Source: Bacteroidota bacterium (GTDB lineage: Bacteria > Bacteroidota > Bacteroidia > Chitinophagales > Chitinophagaceae). From it: DNA of 58,847 bases. A program made the translations under genes and the position numbers. This document shows, piece by piece, positions 16,979-25,694 of this stretch (its first letter is position 1; every line of letters begins with the position of its first letter). The notes beneath the pieces are model-generated. The model was given only the letters and a program-made list of their open reading frames with translations. It did not search any database and was not told the origin of the DNA. The stretch spans positions 1 to 58,847 of the forward strand of contig JAEYQO010000005.1 in the NCBI GenBank assembly GCA_023409975.1, given 5' to 3'.

Positions 16979-17582
16979 ATAAGCCCTTCCCTTTACTTAC
17001 AAATCTGTTTCCCCGCAGCGAAAAACGGTAAGGTAGAAAGGCATCCTCCTTAGCATAAGCAACACCCACACGGGTGCCAGATACAATATCGTGCTCCTGT
17101 ATCAGAATGCCCTGGTTCTCAATTCTGATCTCCGGACCTTGAAGACTCAGCCCGGTATGATGTGTTCGGATGCCAAGCGCTTCACTTAATGATCCGGGAC
17201 CCGCTGTTAGTTGAGGCTGTAGTTCGGTTTTTTTCCTTCGCCATAGCATGTGATCTATGCCCTCGAGTGGCTCCAGCCCCCTGACAAGTATGGCGTGCGG
17301 AATTCCGTCGTTGTTGGTAACAACATTGAATAAATGATGTATGCCATAACAGAGATATACATACGCAACTCCCCCGACACCAAACATCACCTCAGTTCTC
17401 GAAGTCCTCCGGTTGCCAAACGCATGAGAGGCACGGTCAATAGCGCCCGCGTACGCTTCGGTTTCGACAATTATTCCTGAAGTAAGAATTCCATCGAATT
17501 CAGTGACCAAAACCTTTCCTAATAAATCTCTGGCAATCTGCACCACATCCTCTCTTTGATAGAAATTCTCTGACAGCGTCAT
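16977..17582 (-). CDS. DNA-3-methyladenine glycosylase (MPG/AAG family)
   Basis: This base-excision repair enzyme removes alkylated purines. The 201-residue protein matches the family throughout: the start FYQREDVVQIARDLLGKVLV, the catalytic-Glu motif IIVETEAYAG, DRASHAFGNRRTSRTEVMFG, VYLCYGIHHLFNVVTN, GIPHAILVRGLEPLEG and LTAGPGSLSEALGI, ending RFSLRGNRFVSKG. Length is typical. Its ATG at 17582 lies only 4 nt after a -7 element. It is divergent from the methyltransferase to its right and shares the terminator at 16951 with PorP/SprF. Confidence 0.96.
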   Translation of the reverse strand: MTLSENFYQREDVVQIARDLLGKVLVTEFDGILTSGIIVETEAYAGAIDRASHAFGNRRTSRTEVMFGVGGVAYVYLCYGIHHLFNVVTNNDGIPHAILVRGLEPLEGIDHMLWRRKKTELQPQLTAGPGSLSEALGIRTHHTGLSLQGPEIRIENQGILIQEHDIVSGTRVGVAYAKEDAFLPYRFSLRGNRFVSKGKGL

Positions 17583-17586
17583 GCCG

Positions 17587-17594
17587 CAAATCTA
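17587..17594 (-). promoter_or_regulatory. -7 element (TAGATTTG) for the glycosylase gene
   Basis: A perfect TAnnTTTG match on the minus strand ends 4 nt before the ATG at 17582, again implying a leaderless or nearly leaderless transcript. Confidence 0.45.
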
Positions 17595-17628
17595 CCTAAT
17601 CCAACCACTGAAGCTGTATTTTTACACG

Positions 17629-18336
17629 ATGCTAAATCGCGCAAAGGTCATACTGATTCCTATCCCAATAGCTGAAGGTCAGAAGGATACGCTGTCATTG
17701 GCTGTTTCTTCAGCAACTTCAGATATCAAACATTATATGGTGGAGAATGTCAGGACTGCACGACGATTCCTGAAGTGGCTTCATCCCCAGATAGTTATTG
17801 ATGAACTCGAATTCGCGGAGTTTGATAAGCATAAAGGTGCAGATCTGGAGGCTTTCAGACGGTGGCTGAAACAGGGTGCTACGGTTGGTGTTCTAAGCGA
17901 ATCCGGGTGTCCTGGCATTGCCGATCCGGGAGCTGAAGTGGTTGCGATAGCTCAGGAACTGGATATCGAAGTAATCCCCCTTGTAGGGCCAAACTCCCTG
18001 ATTCTGGCCCTGATGGCTTCAGGCCTCAATGGTCAGCGCTTCGCTTTCAATGGATATCTGCCCGTAAAAGAACCAGCACGCACTCAGAAGATTAAGCAAC
18101 TGGAACAGGTGTCAAAAAAGGAACAACAGACACAGATTTTTATAGAAACACCCTACAGGAATAATCAGATCCTTGAGGACTTGTTGCGCCATTGTAATCA
18201 CGCTACACGAATTTGTATCGCTCAGAATCTTACTGCCTCAGATCAATGGATCAAAACCAAAAGGGTAGGAGACTGGAATAAAAAAATGCCCGCGCTGAAT
18301 AAAGTGCCTACGGTCTTTCTGATCCAGGCAGAGTAA
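17629..18336 (+). CDS. RsmI-like SAM-dependent methyltransferase (tetrapyrrole methylase fold)
   Basis: The 235-residue protein resembles the RsmI family, which methylates the 2'-hydroxyl of a 16S rRNA residue. Shared motifs are LIPIPIAEG near the start (LVPTPIGN in canonical RsmI), GVLSESGCPGIADPGAEVV (the SAM-site motif), VIPLVGPNSLILALMASGL, and FNGYLPVKEPAR. IFIETPYRN matches the family substrate segment. The ATG at 17629 is favoured over that at 17581 because the core begins there. The divergence from canonical RsmI in the first motif makes the exact target uncertain. A near-consensus element (TATTTTTA, 17617-17624) precedes it. Confidence 0.8.
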   Translation: MLNRAKVILIPIPIAEGQKDTLSLAVSSATSDIKHYMVENVRTARRFLKWLHPQIVIDELEFAEFDKHKGADLEAFRRWLKQGATVGVLSESGCPGIADPGAEVVAIAQELDIEVIPLVGPNSLILALMASGLNGQRFAFNGYLPVKEPARTQKIKQLEQVSKKEQQTQIFIETPYRNNQILEDLLRHCNHATRICIAQNLTASDQWIKTKRVGDWNKKMPALNKVPTVFLIQAE

Positions 18337-18342
18337 TCTTTA

Positions 18343-19476
18343 TTACTTCACTTTCCGCCCCTTCCACTGGTAAACGCCAATAAAACCTAATAGACCGGCA
18401 AGAATGATATAAATAATATGCAGTGGCTGCAGAAGGGCAAACCATTGTAATTCCCTTTGCTTTTTATAGAAGTTTGCAACAGGCAAAAGGAAGTATAGTT
18501 CTACGGCTGTTTTCACCAGAAACATTCCAATCAATACCTTCAGGTAATTCGCATTGAAAAAACACAAGGCTGCTGCAACGAGAAAGGAGAGATTGAAAAG
18601 GTACACCAATACCAAAACGAGTGTCAGCGCGTGATCTTTATACTTGCCGGACTTAGACGCCCAACGGATACGCTGATTCAAAAAGCCCAACCAATCAGGT
18701 TGCGGAGCCGTTTCTACTATCGCAACGGCAGATTTCAGATAATGAATCTTCCCGGGGAAATGCATCTGCATTTTGTTCATCAAAAGGTAGTCGTCCCCCG
18801 AGGCCAGATGATCTATTCCTTTATACCCACCAACTTCTTCAAAAGCCTTCCTGCTAAAAGCCAGATTCGCTCCGTTGCTCATGCTTCCCAGACCCAGCTG
18901 ACCCGATGCTGCCGTAATTCCCTGCATACTTAAAAAGTCAAGCGACTGAAACAATGACAACAACCCACCGGAATGTTGATAGCTTACAGGTCCTGCTATC
19001 ATCACGGACCCTTTTGTCTCAAAACAAAATGCATGCTCCCTGAGCCATGCAGATTGTACTATACAGTCCGCGTCCGTTGTTACAATAAGCTCACCCGTAC
19101 TGTAGGCTATGCCGGTCTCGAGAGCCTTCTTTTTATAAGAATTGAGCGCACCGCCTTCTAATACCTCGCTGAGCCTGATAACTTTTACATTCTCGAAGCG
19201 ACTCGCAAGCACCCAGGTGTTGTCAGTTGAATGGTCGTCAACCACCACAATTTCAAGTAGCGCTCTGGGATAGTCTGTATCAAAAATTGATTGTATGCAA
19301 GCGGCAATATTGGCTTCCTCATTCCTCGCAGGTACAATAACGCTGACCCTGGTCTTCGGCTGAAAATGCTCCGGTGTACGATTGGTAGCAGCCAGATCCC
19401 ACCCGCGGGCATAAGCCAGCATCAGGCCGGTATAAAGGAATAGGAGGATCCAGATGAATATCGTTAGAATCAGCAT
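18343..19476 (-). CDS. membrane-anchored family 2 glycosyltransferase
   Basis: This 377-residue inner-membrane enzyme has an N-terminal helix (LILTIFIWILLFLYTGLML), then a GT-A domain with VSVIVPARNEEANI, VVVDDHSTDNT (nucleotide binding), TTDADCIVQ (DxD-like metal site), GDDYLLM and the QRIRWASKSGKY motif. Two or more C-terminal helices follow. Such enzymes transfer a sugar from a nucleotide donor to a lipid or polymer. The start at 19476 overlaps the stop of the upstream hydrolase by 7 nt; an earlier ATG at 19494 is possible. The acceptor is unknown. Confidence 0.88.
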   Translation of the reverse strand: MLILTIFIWILLFLYTGLMLAYARGWDLAATNRTPEHFQPKTRVSVIVPARNEEANIAACIQSIFDTDYPRALLEIVVVDDHSTDNTWVLASRFENVKVIRLSEVLEGGALNSYKKKALETGIAYSTGELIVTTDADCIVQSAWLREHAFCFETKGSVMIAGPVSYQHSGGLLSLFQSLDFLSMQGITAASGQLGLGSMSNGANLAFSRKAFEEVGGYKGIDHLASGDDYLLMNKMQMHFPGKIHYLKSAVAIVETAPQPDWLGFLNQRIRWASKSGKYKDHALTLVLVLVYLFNLSFLVAAALCFFNANYLKVLIGMFLVKTAVELYFLLPVANFYKKQRELQWFALLQPLHIIYIILAGLLGFIGVYQWKGRKVK

Positions 19477-20294
19477 GTTCCGGTAATCAGGCATCGAGCC
19501 ATCTGAGGTAATGTTTCCGAATCAAATACCCGATGGCCTTTGTCAACAACGAATAACTGCACAGTCGCCAGGTCTTTCTTAAACCTCTTCGCATGCAATA
19601 CTGGTATGATGCGATCAAAGGCACCCATAAATATAAAAACCGGGAGATGATGTTTTCTGACCTGGGTTCGTAACCGACGCATATTAGGCACAATCAGGCT
19701 CATGGACGGCCAAACCCTTAGCAGAAACCGACGATCATTCTCCGACTCCAGGTAGTACATAGCAAACCGATACCGCGACGGATCGACCCATTGCTTTTTA
19801 TGAAGCCAGTCTACCATCTTAATGTATCGACGGGTATCGGTCAGAAAGCTTCTGAAAATTTTCTTTCCAATAAGGGTCTTAGTAACAAAGTAGTATAAAG
19901 GGTTAAATACAAGTCCATCCGAAGCGATCAGCAGCACTTTATCAACCATCTGGGGCAGAAGCTCCACTATCGTCAGGCAAACTCGCCCGCCCATACTATA
20001 ACCTGCAAGTGCAATCTTGTCGGTCCCAAATAGTTCAGCCGCTCTCAGTACTAACGACCGAAGCTCCTCTTTATGCAAAAGATGTCCCTCCGGCCATTTG
20101 CTCTTTCCGTGGTGCGGCAGATCAAAGCTCAGGATAGTAAAATCCCCGCCCAGATGCCGTTCAAACGGAGCAAAAATGGTAGCCTGGTTCCCATATCCAT
20201 GAAATGCCAGCAGCAGTCGGCTACCGGAACCATAGCGCCGGTAATGGAGCTGACCACCATCGAAGGATATATAACCTGATTCAGGAACACGCAT
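19470..20294 (-). CDS. alpha/beta hydrolase
   Basis: The 274-residue protein has the alpha/beta-hydrolase order of elements: LLLAFHGYGNQ (oxyanion region), FDLPHHGKS, the nucleophile elbow AGYSMGG, FIFMGAFDRIIP (acid) and KGHRVF (His). The lid between residues 125 and 200 is basic and aromatic. No signal peptide is seen. The ATG at 20294 is chosen because the conserved part starts there; TATATTTA upstream is one mismatch from the -7 consensus. It overlaps the glycosyltransferase gene, suggesting a shared role in lipid or glycan metabolism, but the substrate is unknown. Confidence 0.85.
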   Translation of the reverse strand: MRVPESGYISFDGGQLHYRRYGSGSRLLLAFHGYGNQATIFAPFERHLGGDFTILSFDLPHHGKSKWPEGHLLHKEELRSLVLRAAELFGTDKIALAGYSMGGRVCLTIVELLPQMVDKVLLIASDGLVFNPLYYFVTKTLIGKKIFRSFLTDTRRYIKMVDWLHKKQWVDPSRYRFAMYYLESENDRRFLLRVWPSMSLIVPNMRRLRTQVRKHHLPVFIFMGAFDRIIPVLHAKRFKKDLATVQLFVVDKGHRVFDSETLPQMARCLITGTC

Positions 20295-20390
20295 GGTGCG
20301 TAAATATAAAATCCTCACCGGGATTGGCATCAAAATTTATCAGAACACTATCTCCTTTATTCGGTAGATTTAATTACCAAACTTCATCGT

Positions 20391-22175
20391 ATGAGCTCGA
20401 CAAGTTCCGCACAGGTACAAGGTGGCGGTTTCCTGGTAACTGATTATGATTTGAATCAGATATTCACTCCCGAAGATTTCAGCGAGGAACAGCGTATGAT
20501 CCTCGAAATGTGTGATGATTTCCTGGAGAAGGAGGTTCTGCCCAATGTAGAAGCCCTGGATAGACAGGAGTCAGGGCTCATGGAACAACTCCTGAACAAG
20601 GCAGGCGAGCTGGGACTTTTAGGTGCTGCCTTTCCGGAAGATCTCGGTGGTCTGGGGAAGGATTTCGTTACAGCTACTCTGATCAATGAACGTCTTGGGG
20701 GTGGACACTCCTTCGCAGTCGCAATGGCAGCTCACAATGGCATCGGTTCATTACCCATCCTGTATTTCGGAACGGACGAACAGAAACAGCATTATATACC
20801 ACGTTTGGCCAGCGGAGAAATGAAAGGCGCATATGCACTAACCGAACCGGGGTCTGGTTCAGATGCTTTGGGTGCCAGAACTACAGCAACACTCACCGCG
20901 GATGGAAAATTCTACCTTCTGAACGGCCAGAAGATATGGATCACGAACGCCGGTTTTGCAGATGTTTTTACGGTGTTCGCAAAGGTAGATGGCGATAAGT
21001 TTACGGCTTTCATCGTCGACCGGAATACGCCAGGACTGACCATCGGTGAAGAAGAACACAAAATGGGCATCAAAGGGTCCAGTACCCGCCCACTGTTTTT
21101 TGAAGACTGTAAGGTTCCGGCAGGTCAGTTGTTGGGTGAAGTGGGTAGAGGCCACATCATTGCTTTCAATATTCTGAATATCGGTCGACTTAAATTGTGT
21201 GCTGCGGCATTAGGTGGCGCTAAACAAGCTCTGGCCGGTACCATCAGGTATGCGAAGAACAGGGAGCAATTCAAGACCAGCATCGCCAATTTCGGGGCCA
21301 TTCAGCACAAACTGGGAGAGATGATCATCCGCACCTTCGCCGCGGAATCAGTCCTCTACAGGACTTCTGGCTGGATTGACTCTATGGAACAGCAACTCAC
21401 ATCCGGTGGAAAGCCCCATAATGAAACGCTGCTGGCCGCGGCAGAAGAATTTGCTATCGAATGTGCCATGCTCAAGGTCATCGGTTCCGAAGCGCTCGAT
21501 TATGTCGTGGATGAAGGGGTGCAGATCCATGGAGGCAATGGGTTTATGGATGATTATAACATCTCGCGTTCTTACCGGGATAGCCGAATCAACCGCATCT
21601 TTGAAGGGACCAATGAGATTAACCGGTTGCTAACGCTGGACATGTTTCTGAAGCGCGCCATGAAGAACCGGGTTAATCTAATGGGTCCGGCTCTGTCGGT
21701 TTCGAAGGAACTGATGAGCATACCTGATTTCAGTAGTGATGACCAGCCCTTTTCAGAGGAATTAAAGGCGGTCAGAAATTTCAAAAAGGCCATCTTATTA
21801 TCTGCGGGCGCTGCAGTTCAGCGCCTGGCCATGAAGATCAGCGATGAACAGGAGATTCTGCTCTATCTGGCCGATATGTTAAATGATGCCTTCCAGGCCG
21901 AAAGTATGCTCCACAGGACTATCAAAATGCAGGAAAACAATCATCCACACTCGGCACTGGCTTTGGACGCAACGAGGGTATTTCTCGCTGATGCCGCAGA
22001 CCGAATACTTCACGCAGGTAAGAATGCGGTCCAGTCCTTCGCAGAAGGCGATGAACAGCGGATGTTACTCATGGGCCTCCGCAGATTCACCAAACTGACA
22101 CCGTTCAATACCAAAGAGGCTCGCAGAAGGCTGGCTAAGTCAGCGATCGACCGGGAATCATATATCTTCTCGTAA
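20391..22175 (+). CDS. acyl-CoA dehydrogenase (long-chain, VLCAD-like)
   Basis: A flavoenzyme for the first step of fatty-acid beta-oxidation. The 594-residue protein has the standard 380-residue core: FSEEQRMILEMCDDFLEKEV, the FAD/substrate segments YALTEPGSGSDALG and IWITNAGFADVFTVFAKV, KMGIKGSSTRPLFFEDC, and QIHGGNGFMDDYNISRSYRDSR with IFEGTNEINR, which holds the expected catalytic Glu. The extra 170 C-terminal residues are the extension seen in VLCAD-like enzymes. No thiolase or hydroxyacyl-CoA dehydrogenase is adjacent. The stop abuts, with no gap, the stop of the convergent T9SS gene. Confidence 0.95.
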   Translation: MSSTSSAQVQGGGFLVTDYDLNQIFTPEDFSEEQRMILEMCDDFLEKEVLPNVEALDRQESGLMEQLLNKAGELGLLGAAFPEDLGGLGKDFVTATLINERLGGGHSFAVAMAAHNGIGSLPILYFGTDEQKQHYIPRLASGEMKGAYALTEPGSGSDALGARTTATLTADGKFYLLNGQKIWITNAGFADVFTVFAKVDGDKFTAFIVDRNTPGLTIGEEEHKMGIKGSSTRPLFFEDCKVPAGQLLGEVGRGHIIAFNILNIGRLKLCAAALGGAKQALAGTIRYAKNREQFKTSIANFGAIQHKLGEMIIRTFAAESVLYRTSGWIDSMEQQLTSGGKPHNETLLAAAEEFAIECAMLKVIGSEALDYVVDEGVQIHGGNGFMDDYNISRSYRDSRINRIFEGTNEINRLLTLDMFLKRAMKNRVNLMGPALSVSKELMSIPDFSSDDQPFSEELKAVRNFKKAILLSAGAAVQRLAMKISDEQEILLYLADMLNDAFQAESMLHRTIKMQENNHPHSALALDATRVFLADAADRILHAGKNAVQSFAEGDEQRMLLMGLRRFTKLTPFNTKEARRRLAKSAIDRESYIFS

Positions 22176-23750
22176 TCAGTTTCCTGTTATGATTAGTTTA
22201 CCCGTTCTGAAACTGCCATCATTGAGCTGAGCCTGAAAATAATACGCACCCGCAGGTACTCCACGAAGGGCCACAGTGACAACGGGCTTATCGGCACTCA
22301 CCTCATCAGCCAGCCTGCCGTCAACACTGAAGATCCGGATAGTGGATCCTGTTTTGAATACCCCCGAAAATTTAACCATATCCTTCGCAGGATTAGGATA
22401 CACATCAAAAGATATTCCGGATGGTTCGTCAGCAATGGAAGTGGTATTCTGACAAATAGTATAGACAATGCCTCCGGTGTCTGTTAGTCCCTGATGGAAA
22501 CCAGCCGTACTCCCATCCAGCCACTGCAGGGCGATAGACGTCGACGACCAGCTTGCAGCAGTAATCGGCGGTACCTGAAGGCTATCAAAACACCAGGTTC
22601 CGCCGTCCCCATCGGTCTTTATAAAAAGAAGATCCTCCATGCCTCCTGTATATTGTACGGTGCCAAGTATACCATAACCACCGGAAAGTGTTGTCACTAC
22701 ACGGTTCGGTACTTGTTGACTTGAATGCTCATTATAGGTGCGGCTCCAGCTAACATTGAAAGCGGTATCCAGCAAACACAGCCAGGTTTTCAGATCATAG
22801 GGTTTGTAACTACTGGACACACCACTCATTACAAAGCCTGAGCCGGCCACTTTCTGAAGCGTGTATCCGATATCTGTTCCGTTTCCACCCAGGCTCTTTA
22901 CCATGTTCAAAGTTCCGTTTGCGTCTAATTTCAACAGGTTCAACTGGTAGTCACTAGTGCTGAGGTCACGGGTATTCGTGAGAACAGTAAAACCGCCACC
23001 CGCGTTTTCAACTACAGAAGCAGCCACGTTCTCATTGGTGTCGCCATATGTTTGCTCCCAGAGGATATTACCTCCAAAATCAAGATAAAGCATGAGAATA
23101 TCCGAAGCTGTAGATCCTGACAGGATATTTCCTGCCAGAATATAGCCGTTGTCCGCAATCTTAAGATCCACGGCGTATTCGTCAGCTAAGGTACCGTAGG
23201 ATCTGGCCCAGTTGGTCAAACCATTGGGATCAGTCTTTACAAGGTAAAGATCAGATCCGCCAACGCTGGGTTGCACCGTAGAGCCGCCTATCACAAATCC
23301 ATCGTCTGCGGTTTGGTGTACGGCACTACCACTGCCCAAAAGCGATCTGCTCCACAGCAGTTCACCACTGCTGTCTGTCCGGACAAGTAACATGTAGTCG
23401 TCCTGGGTAGCGATCTCCCGATAATTTGCTAGTAACAAAAAGCCCTTGTCTTTGGTCTGAATCACCGCTTGAGTTTTTTCATCAGTATCTGGTTCTCCAT
23501 AAACTTTTGTCCAAAGTATAGCGCCGTTACTATCCGTTCTGATCAGATAGGCGTCTCCACCAAATAGCCCGGAACTATAGCTTTGTGTAGAACCAGCAAG
23601 AATAAATCCTCCGTCCTGAGTCGCATAAAGCCCAGCGCCGGTTTCGTTGTTTGTTCCTCCATAGGCCTTTTGAAACAAAGAGTCGGTTACTTGTGCAGCG
23701 GCAGGATGGCAGGCCAGCGAAAAAAGGATAATGGTGCAGAGGCGTTTCAT
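22176..23750 (-). CDS. exported T9SS cargo with repeated beta-propeller-like motifs
   Basis: The 524-residue protein has a signal peptide (ending HPAAAQ), then at least five repeats of about 50 residues following the pattern DGGF-[I/V]-[L/I]-[A/G]-G-S, DxYLI-[R/K]-TD, G-x-x-W-x-[R/K]-x-YG. These look like blades of a propeller or solenoid. The last 80 residues form a type A T9SS sorting domain (FDVYPNPAKDMVKFSG, then GAYYFQAQL, ending KLIITGN). It is predicted to be secreted or surface-attached, with no catalytic motif. Its stop is directly adjacent to the acyl-CoA dehydrogenase stop with no intergenic DNA. Confidence 0.87.
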   Translation of the reverse strand: MKRLCTIILFSLACHPAAAQVTDSLFQKAYGGTNNETGAGLYATQDGGFILAGSTQSYSSGLFGGDAYLIRTDSNGAILWTKVYGEPDTDEKTQAVIQTKDKGFLLLANYREIATQDDYMLLVRTDSSGELLWSRSLLGSGSAVHQTADDGFVIGGSTVQPSVGGSDLYLVKTDPNGLTNWARSYGTLADEYAVDLKIADNGYILAGNILSGSTASDILMLYLDFGGNILWEQTYGDTNENVAASVVENAGGGFTVLTNTRDLSTSDYQLNLLKLDANGTLNMVKSLGGNGTDIGYTLQKVAGSGFVMSGVSSSYKPYDLKTWLCLLDTAFNVSWSRTYNEHSSQQVPNRVVTTLSGGYGILGTVQYTGGMEDLLFIKTDGDGGTWCFDSLQVPPITAASWSSTSIALQWLDGSTAGFHQGLTDTGGIVYTICQNTTSIADEPSGISFDVYPNPAKDMVKFSGVFKTGSTIRIFSVDGRLADEVSADKPVVTVALRGVPAGAYYFQAQLNDGSFRTGKLIITGN

Positions 23751-23810
23751 CGGGCTAATTTATGAAATAGCTGATGCAAGGGAGGTTGTTACAGTTTTTA
23801 CGAAGCAAAA

Positions 23811-23839
23811 AAAGGCTGACACATTAAGTGCCAGCCTTT
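23811..23839 (-). terminator. terminator of the glycine-zipper lipoprotein gene
   Basis: A 12-bp stem with one A-C mismatch (AAAGGCTGACAC / GTGCCAGCCTTT) and an ATTAA loop, followed on the minus strand by a T tract. It belongs to the recurrent GGCTG stem family in this window. Confidence 0.85.
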
Positions 23840-23859
23840 TGAAGCAAATATTTTACTGC

Positions 23860-24444
23860 TTATCTGCCGTTCTTCTTGTCTATGATCGCACCGATACCAG
23901 TTCCGGCACCAGCACCCAGTACACCACCAATAGCGGCACCCACGCCACGGTTACGCTTGTTGATGATGGCACCGGCGGCAGCTCCGGCACCAGCTCCGAT
24001 AACCGCACCTTTAGCCTTGGCACTCCATCCTTTCTTTTCTTCTACTGGCGCAGGCGCAGGGGTTTCGTACACAGGTGCAGGAGCCTCATACACAGGAGCA
24101 GGGGCTTGCGCAATACCACCTCCGCTGCTGCTACCAGAGGAAACGGAACCAGCTCCGCTATTGTTGGAAGATGTCGATTTCCTGGCGGTAGCTTTCTTCT
24201 TTGTGACCGTCTTCTTTACCGCTTTTGGCGCTTCCGCTACAGTGATCACCTGCGGTATTGAGAACTGCATACGGTTTAGCTCGTTCATCGAATCGATGAC
24301 CTGCTGACGAACCATTTCAAGTTTTAAAGAATCGATCGTTCGTTGACTCGCCTGCAGAGCCGTTTCCTTATCACTGGGTCCGGTACTGCAAGAGGCAAAT
24401 ATCGTGAGAGCGGCCAGGGTCAACATTGGAAATAACTGTTTCAT
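23860..24444 (-). CDS. lipoprotein with C-terminal glycine zipper
   Basis: The 194-residue protein has a lipoprotein signal peptide with lipobox IFASC, a short coiled-coil region (residues 25-60), a Lys/Thr/Ser-rich linker, Pro/Ala repeats (APAPVYEAPAPVYETPAPAP), and a glycine-zipper (residues about 138-185: GAVIGAGAGAAAGAI, then GVGAAIGGVLGAGAGTGIGAI). Glycine zippers of this kind insert in or associate with the outer membrane. The KGWSAKAKGAVIGAGAGAA-type stretch is common in Bacteroidota proteins often called YMGG-like. The gene stands alone with its own terminator. A role is not known. Confidence 0.82.
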   Translation of the reverse strand: MKQLFPMLTLAALTIFASCSTGPSDKETALQASQRTIDSLKLEMVRQQVIDSMNELNRMQFSIPQVITVAEAPKAVKKTVTKKKATARKSTSSNNSGAGSVSSGSSSGGGIAQAPAPVYEAPAPVYETPAPAPVEEKKGWSAKAKGAVIGAGAGAAAGAIINKRNRGVGAAIGGVLGAGAGTGIGAIIDKKNGR

Positions 24445-24580
24445 AAAAATCTGATTTATTAGCGTTAGTATTTGATTTCAGGGGGTAAGTGCCATTAGCA
24501 TGCCAAACTGGAAATTCAACCTCTTCCATATCTTTCATTTTTACTTACTTTAACAGATCTGAATTCAAATAATGTAAGCT

Positions 24581-25204
24581 ATGGATCACTTCTTTCAGGT
24601 AAGAGATGTTTTTAATAAAGGAGCTGGCCTATACGAGGAAAAGTATATGGATATCTCGCCATATCATCAGTCTCTCGATGTAGTGTTGGAAAGGCTCCCC
24701 CAGAGAGCTGAGGTATTAGACGTCGGTTGTGGTCCGGGCAACATCAGTCGCTACCTTATTACTCATCAGCCTCACCTAAGGGTCCTCGGTATTGATATTG
24801 CACCGCGTATGCTCGAACTGGCGGCCAGAAATAACCCTACCGCTGAGTATCAGCTTTTGGACTGCAGGGACATCGTGAAGCTGAACAAAATTTTTGACGG
24901 TATAGTGTGTGGTTTTGTACTGCCGTACCTGTCCACTTCCGAAATCTGCACATTCATAAAAGAGGCAAAGACTTTGCTGTCCCCGGGAGGAATCGTGTAT
25001 GTTAGCTTTATGGAGGGAAGGTATGCCGATTCGGGCTGGGTTACCTCCGCAACAGGTAGCAGTCTGTATATCTGTTATCACGAACCCCAGTGGATATCAG
25101 AAGTATTTCAACTTGAAGGCTTTCTTGAAATTTTTTCTGAAACGATCGATCCGGCGCCTGGGAGTTCAGCCAGTGATGTTGTTTCCGTGTACCAGTTATT
25201 ATAA
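24581..25204 (+). CDS. class I SAM-dependent methyltransferase
   Basis: A 207-residue cytoplasmic methyltransferase. The SAM-binding motif I, VLDVGCGPGNIS, lies near residue 46; LGIDIAPRMLELA is motif post-I and YQLLDCRDI motif II. The segment FDGIVCGFVLPYLS corresponds to the motif IV region, and LLSPGGIVYVSFM to motif V/VI. The substrate cannot be predicted. It is convergent with the GyrI-like gene, whose stop touches its own stop, and has no operon partner. Confidence 0.88.
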   Translation: MDHFFQVRDVFNKGAGLYEEKYMDISPYHQSLDVVLERLPQRAEVLDVGCGPGNISRYLITHQPHLRVLGIDIAPRMLELAARNNPTAEYQLLDCRDIVKLNKIFDGIVCGFVLPYLSTSEICTFIKEAKTLLSPGGIVYVSFMEGRYADSGWVTSATGSSLYICYHEPQWISEVFQLEGFLEIFSETIDPAPGSSASDVVSVYQLL

Positions 25205-25606
25205 TCATGTAATGACTCTGACCATGCAGGTAACATCTTCTTCATGATACCATTCAACGCAGTAACCCCCAGGATCGATCTCCGGGAGGCGGATGAGCTC
25301 CTGAAATGTTTGCCCTATAGCTTCTATCTGGTTTCTGAATCCTGCAATTTGCTTTCCCGTGTAGTCCCCGCTTTCCAGTTTCATTCTCTCCAGTTCGGAA
25401 TGTGTATGATCTGTAGGTAACACTTCCGCAGCCGCCCAATACTGGATCTGAGAACCCTCAGGACGCGATAATCCAAAGTATCGACGCTCACGCTGAAAAG
25501 GTATGATACTATGTAATGCCTGATGTGCTTTCAGCACACCTTCAGGAAATTTTTCTGCCCGGACCACAAATAGTTGTACTGGCTTTTCAAGAATAATTTG
25601 CTCCAT
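25205..25606 (-). CDS. GyrI-like small-molecule-binding domain protein
   Basis: The 133-residue protein resembles stand-alone effector-binding (GyrI-like/AraC C-terminal) domains: an N-terminal strand (KPVQLFVVRAEKFPEG), a helix with HQALHSIIPF, the RRYFGLSRPEG turn, a strand with YWAAAEVLP and the later EWYHEEDVTCMVRV end, in which acidic and aromatic residues line the pocket of the family. No DNA-binding domain is present. Such proteins bind cationic drugs or metabolites, or act as hydrolases in some branches. A -7 element lies at 25624. Confidence is moderate as the match is by pattern only. Confidence 0.55.
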   Translation of the reverse strand: MEQIILEKPVQLFVVRAEKFPEGVLKAHQALHSIIPFQRERRYFGLSRPEGSQIQYWAAAEVLPTDHTHSELERMKLESGDYTGKQIAGFRNQIEAIGQTFQELIRLPEIDPGGYCVEWYHEEDVTCMVRVIT

Positions 25607-25623
25607 AATCGAAATTTATGGAG

Positions 25624-25631
25624 CAAATCTA
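25624..25631 (-). promoter_or_regulatory. -7 element (TAGATTTG) for the GyrI-like gene
   Basis: Perfect TAnnTTTG match on the minus strand, 17 nt upstream of the ATG at 25606. No clear -33 element is seen. Confidence 0.5.
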
Positions 25632-25694
25632 CCTTGCCTGAACGTGCAGCTCATATGATAATTGCGACATTTAAAGGGTCGTTTGCGACAGCCC

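Noticed and set aside
23731..24261. A plus-strand frame of 176 codons across the glycine-zipper gene
   Set aside because: Antisense of repetitive Gly/Ala/Pro codons, which open long shadow frames.
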